A stretch of 7,989 nt of DNA. It comes from Pseudomonadales bacterium. Its GTDB lineage: Bacteria > Pseudomonadota > Gammaproteobacteria > Pseudomonadales > Moraxellaceae. Below the pieces are notes generated by a model. That model was given only the letters and a program-made list of their open reading frames with translations. It was not told the origin of the DNA and did not search any database. Every line of letters starts with the position of its first letter. Positions within the stretch are counted from its first letter, which is position 1. The position numbers and the translations under genes were made by a program. Location: NCBI GenBank assembly GCA_013043915.1, contig JABEVH010000230.1:1-7989 (forward strand), given 5' to 3'. This document shows positions 6,380 to 7,989 of this stretch, one piece after another.

Positions 6380-7450
6380 TTAAAAACCCATCCCTTGTAC
6401 GACCGCATCATTGGTCACCATCACAGGCTGCTGATGAACGTCCAGGGTTATGGCCAACGGTAAAGGCAAGTCTTGCCAAAGTATGCCGGCATTGGTTGAT
6501 GTATCACTCAACAACGTGCTCACCTTACCCGCATTGATCATGCGCAAGGCATGTACTGACTTATCCAGCACATAGATCACTCCTGCGACGTTGATTGCCA
6601 CCGAAATGGGTTGGCTAAACTCAGCCACGCTGGTCGACCCATCCAGCGTTCCCGGCAACAGCGCATTACCTGCCAAGGTGCTGACGATCCCGGACGGCGT
6701 GATCTTGCGCACAGCATGATTTCCCGTATCAGCGACATAAAGATTGCCCGAAGCATCAACCACCATGCCTTCAGGCCCGTTAAAGGCAGCAGCTGCACCT
6801 GAGCCATCAGCACTTCCCGTCACTCCCGGCGTTCCTGCCAGCGTAGTCACCGCTCCCCGTTGCGTGATTTTACGGATAGTATTGTTCAAGCTATCGGTCA
6901 CATAGACATTACCTGCATAATCGACAGCCACCCCCAGAGGTCCATCAAAAGATGCTGCCGCTCCCGTCCCATCGCTTGACCCTATGACGCCTGAGCCCGC
7001 CAAGGTAGTTACCGCCCCCATGGCAGATACTTCCCGCACCAGATTATTACCGGTGTCAGCCACATAGACATTGCCTGCCTGGTCGATGGCTAAACCGTGG
7101 GGAACATTAAAACTGCTGGCTGTACCGGTGGCATTAACACTACCCGGCTGACCCGTGGTACCTGCCCATGTGGTGACCACACCCAGAGGACTCACGCGAC
7201 GCAAGGTATCATTCAGGGTATCAGCCACATAAACATTACCGTTATTATCGATAACAACGCCCTGGGGGTTATCAAAACTCGCTGCGGTACCCGTGTTATC
7301 GACATGTCCCACCGGGCCAGTCAAGGTTCCTGCCAGTACGCTCAGGCTGATCCCTCCACCCATCCCTGGAGTAGCCGTACTCGAACCACAGGCACTGAGC
7401 AACATCGCCAAACCCATTCCGACCAACACCCTACTCAGGTTACTCAACAT
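6380..7450 (-). CDS. NHL-repeat beta-propeller lipoprotein
   Basis: A 356-residue predicted lipoprotein. The first 20 residues are a signal peptide (basic start, hydrophobic VLVGMGLAML) ending in the lipobox LSAC with Cys21. Residue +2 is Gly, not Asp, so outer-membrane sorting is expected by the E. coli rule. A short Gly/Ser/Thr linker leads to six tandem NHL units of 54-56 residues, beginning at about 37, 94, 149, 203, 258 and 312. Each has a 'TLAG' edge strand, a variable Gly/Asp loop, 'F..P.G(V/L)..D..GN(V/L)YVAD' and 'N..(V/I)R.(I/V)...G.V(T/S)'. This predicts a six-bladed propeller filling the whole mature protein, with no catalytic domain. Unit 5 is diverged and unit 6 is degenerate and short. 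Such propellers usually bind proteins or ligands; this one's partner is unknown. The start lies inside the end of the GIY-YIG gene, and the stop is 18 bp from the convergent MBL stop. Confidence 0.9.
   Translation of the reverse strand: MLSNLSRVLVGMGLAMLLSACGSSTATPGMGGGISLSVLAGTLTGPVGHVDNTGTAASFDNPQGVVIDNNGNVYVADTLNDTLRRVSPLGVVTTWAGTTGQPGSVNATGTASSFNVPHGLAIDQAGNVYVADTGNNLVREVSAMGAVTTLAGSGVIGSSDGTGAAASFDGPLGVAVDYAGNVYVTDSLNNTIRKITQRGAVTTLAGTPGVTGSADGSGAAAAFNGPEGMVVDASGNLYVADTGNHAVRKITPSGIVSTLAGNALLPGTLDGSTSVAEFSQPISVAINVAGVIYVLDKSVHALRMINAGKVSTLLSDTSTNAGILWQDLPLPLAITLDVHQQPVMVTNDAVVQGMGF
6400..7345 (-). repeat. Tandem coding repeat, period about 162-168 bp (NHL units)
   Basis: The propeller repeats are visible in the DNA as well as the protein. 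Blocks encoding 'GN(V/L)YVAD' recur near 6735, 6900, 7062 and 7225, differing mainly at synonymous positions. The last two units (lowest coordinates) are strongly diverged. This is a protein-repeat array, not a mobile or regulatory repeat. Confidence 0.75.
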
Positions 7451-7731
7451 TCAACATCTCCCGGTGCCAGACAACTTTCCACCCAAGGATGAGCCGCCAC
7501 CCAGCCAAGTTTATGCATACGGCTCAACGCTTTAATACGGAATTCCTCGCGGCTAGCCTCAGAACGTGTAGTGCAGGCAACGGCGGCCAACAGCTGCCGG
7601 GGAGGATACATGCGTGTAAATCGTGCCCCTCGCCCTTGGCGATGCTGCTCAAAACGTCGTTGCGGATCGGTGCTGATGCCCGTATACAACCGGTCAGATT
7701 CACAATCAATAATATATACCCACCACGGCAT
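7444..7731 (-). CDS. UPF0213 GIY-YIG family protein (YhbQ-like)
   Basis: A 95-residue single-domain GIY-YIG protein, close in size to E. coli YhbQ (100). The motif appears as 'WVYIIDCESDRLYTGIST' (4-21), with Tyr6 and Tyr16 in the usual places. It is followed by 'QRRFEQHRQGRGARFTR' (24-40), containing the conserved Arg and His30, and by 'SREEFRIKALSR' (60-71), containing the metal-binding Glu (62 or 63) and Lys67. All core nuclease residues are therefore present. The family has the fold of DNA-cleaving nucleases and nuclease activity has been reported for YhbQ, but the physiological target is unclear. The ATG at 7731 has strong purine tracts upstream and matches the family N-terminus; an in-frame TTG at 7767 is unlikely. 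Its last 7 bp overlap the lipoprotein start, implying a bicistronic transcript. Confidence 0.9.
   Translation of the reverse strand: MPWWVYIIDCESDRLYTGISTDPQRRFEQHRQGRGARFTRMYPPRQLLAAVACTTRSEASREEFRIKALSRMHKLGWVAAHPWVESCLAPGDVEC
7458..7462 (-). promoter_or_regulatory. Ribosome binding site of the NHL lipoprotein
   Basis: Read on the minus strand, GGGAG lies 7 nt before the ATG at 7450 and inside the last codons of the GIY-YIG gene. It supports the chosen lipoprotein start and allows its independent or re-initiated translation from a shared transcript. Confidence 0.6.
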
Positions 7732-7746
7732 CCTCCTGCCTCCCCC
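7732..7746 (-). promoter_or_regulatory. Ribosome binding region of the GIY-YIG gene
   Basis: On the minus strand, GGGGGAGG (7739-7746) sits 7 nt before the ATG, and a second AGGAGG (7732-7737) directly abuts it. The first has proper spacing and decides the start at 7731. The abutting second copy is unusual and too close to serve this ATG. Confidence 0.6.
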
Positions 7747-7819
7747 AATCAACGCAACAACCTGCAATTAATCATAGACGACCTATACTGCTTGTAGTTT
7801 TAACCCAGAGTGTTTTCGT
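7732..7819. promoter_or_regulatory. Divergent spacer with two candidate -10 boxes
   Basis: This 88-bp spacer separates two divergent genes. A plus-strand TATACT (7784-7789) and a minus-strand TATGAT (reverse complement of 7771-7776) each differ from the -10 consensus at one position. Neither has a convincing -35 at 16-18 bp. If both are used, the two promoters overlap. Confidence 0.35.
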
Positions 7820-7989
7820 ATGGCAAGAAACATGGCAACACGCCCCTCGGCTGCCAGTGTCTGTGCTGCTACCGTAGCTACCGAATTGCATCGGGCCAGC
7901 TTGATTGCAAAAAAATTATCATTAACCGCCAAAAATGCCCGGGTGGTCGCCCTGCCATCTAACAGACAGACGGCCAGCCTAACAGTCAT
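7820..7989 (+). CDS. Possible small chemoreceptor-like (MCP hairpin) protein, 5' part only
   Basis: The frame is open from the ATG at 7820 to the window edge (56 codons), with no stop back to 7775. It begins MARNMATRPSA and is Ala-rich and helical. It then reads 'LHRASLIAKKLSLTAKNARVVAL' in two parts (codons 23-45), which resembles the hairpin-tip region of methyl-accepting chemotaxis proteins (IA..T.LLALNA...A), the part that contacts CheA/CheW. The expected next element, an Arg-Ala-Gly-Glu stretch, is not seen; 'PSNRQTASLTV' stands there. There is no room for a transmembrane sensor domain before it, so this would be a soluble MCP-like protein. CAGAG (7806-7810) is a weak ribosome site; the Met at 7832 is an alternative start. 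The resemblance is by eye and the gene is incomplete, so the call is tentative. An antisense frame (7783-7989) is the competing reading. Confidence 0.45.
   Translation, partial: MARNMATRPSAASVCAATVATELHRASLIAKKLSLTAKNARVVALPSNRQTASLTV

Noticed and set aside
7097..7492. Plus-strand frame of 131 codons opposite the NHL lipoprotein
   Set aside because: It is a by-product of the repeated NHL codons. The minus-strand product has a signal peptide, lipobox and repeats.
7489..7797. Plus-strand frame of 102 codons opposite the GIY-YIG gene
   Set aside because: The minus strand encodes all the conserved GIY-YIG residues and has a strong ribosome site.
7783..7989. Minus-strand open frame of 68 codons reaching the right edge
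   Set aside because: Its product resembles no family that I know, while the plus-strand frame opposite it carries a chemoreceptor-like segment. I treat it as antisense shadow, though the edge prevents certainty.
1..7989. Defence system, phage, IS element, CRISPR array or RNA gene
   Set aside because: Nearly all of the window is explained by conserved housekeeping or transport genes. I found no transposase, direct-repeat/spacer array or tRNA-like cloverleaf.

Overview
The window looks like chromosomal DNA of a gammaproteobacterium of intermediate GC content (roughly half G+C by eye). The Yej peptide ABC transporter, YaaA and the UPF0213 GIY-YIG protein all resemble the enterobacterial families in length and motif order. 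I cannot name the genus. No insertion sequence, tRNA, rRNA, CRISPR array or phage gene is visible. Coding density is very high, and only two intergenic gaps exceed 80 bp.

Positions 1-3951 (+) hold the distal part of a yejABEF-type operon: the 3' end of the periplasmic binding protein YejA, the permeases YejB and YejE, and the double ATPase YejF. The genes are 3-5 bp apart or overlap by 4 bp. Together they would import oligopeptides across the inner membrane, and in relatives this route also handles peptide antibiotics. Positions 3942-4712 (-) hold yaaA, a peroxide-stress protein gene that converges on yejF with a 10-bp overlap of coding ends.

A 135-bp divergent region (4713-4847) contains a good sigma-70 promoter. 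It reads rightwards into a two-gene operon: a short crotonase-family protein resembling delta3,delta2-enoyl-CoA isomerases (4848-5537), coupled by an ATGA overlap to a LACTB2-like metallo-beta-lactamase-fold hydrolase with a C-terminal winged-helix region (5534-6361). The shared operon suggests a common acyl-CoA or thioester role, but that is inference.

On the minus strand, a UPF0213 GIY-YIG protein (7444-7731) overlaps by 7 bp the start of a six-bladed NHL-repeat lipoprotein (6380-7450), which converges on the MBL gene with an 18-bp gap. An 88-bp divergent spacer separates the GIY-YIG gene from a plus-strand gene cut by the right edge (from 7820). Its visible 56 codons include a segment resembling the hairpin tip of methyl-accepting chemotaxis proteins.

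Most of the window is ordinary conserved gene content. The less usual parts are the coupled isomerase/MBL pair, the overlapping GIY-YIG and NHL lipoprotein genes, and the partial chemoreceptor-like gene at the right edge. I see no convincing evidence of a wholly new system.
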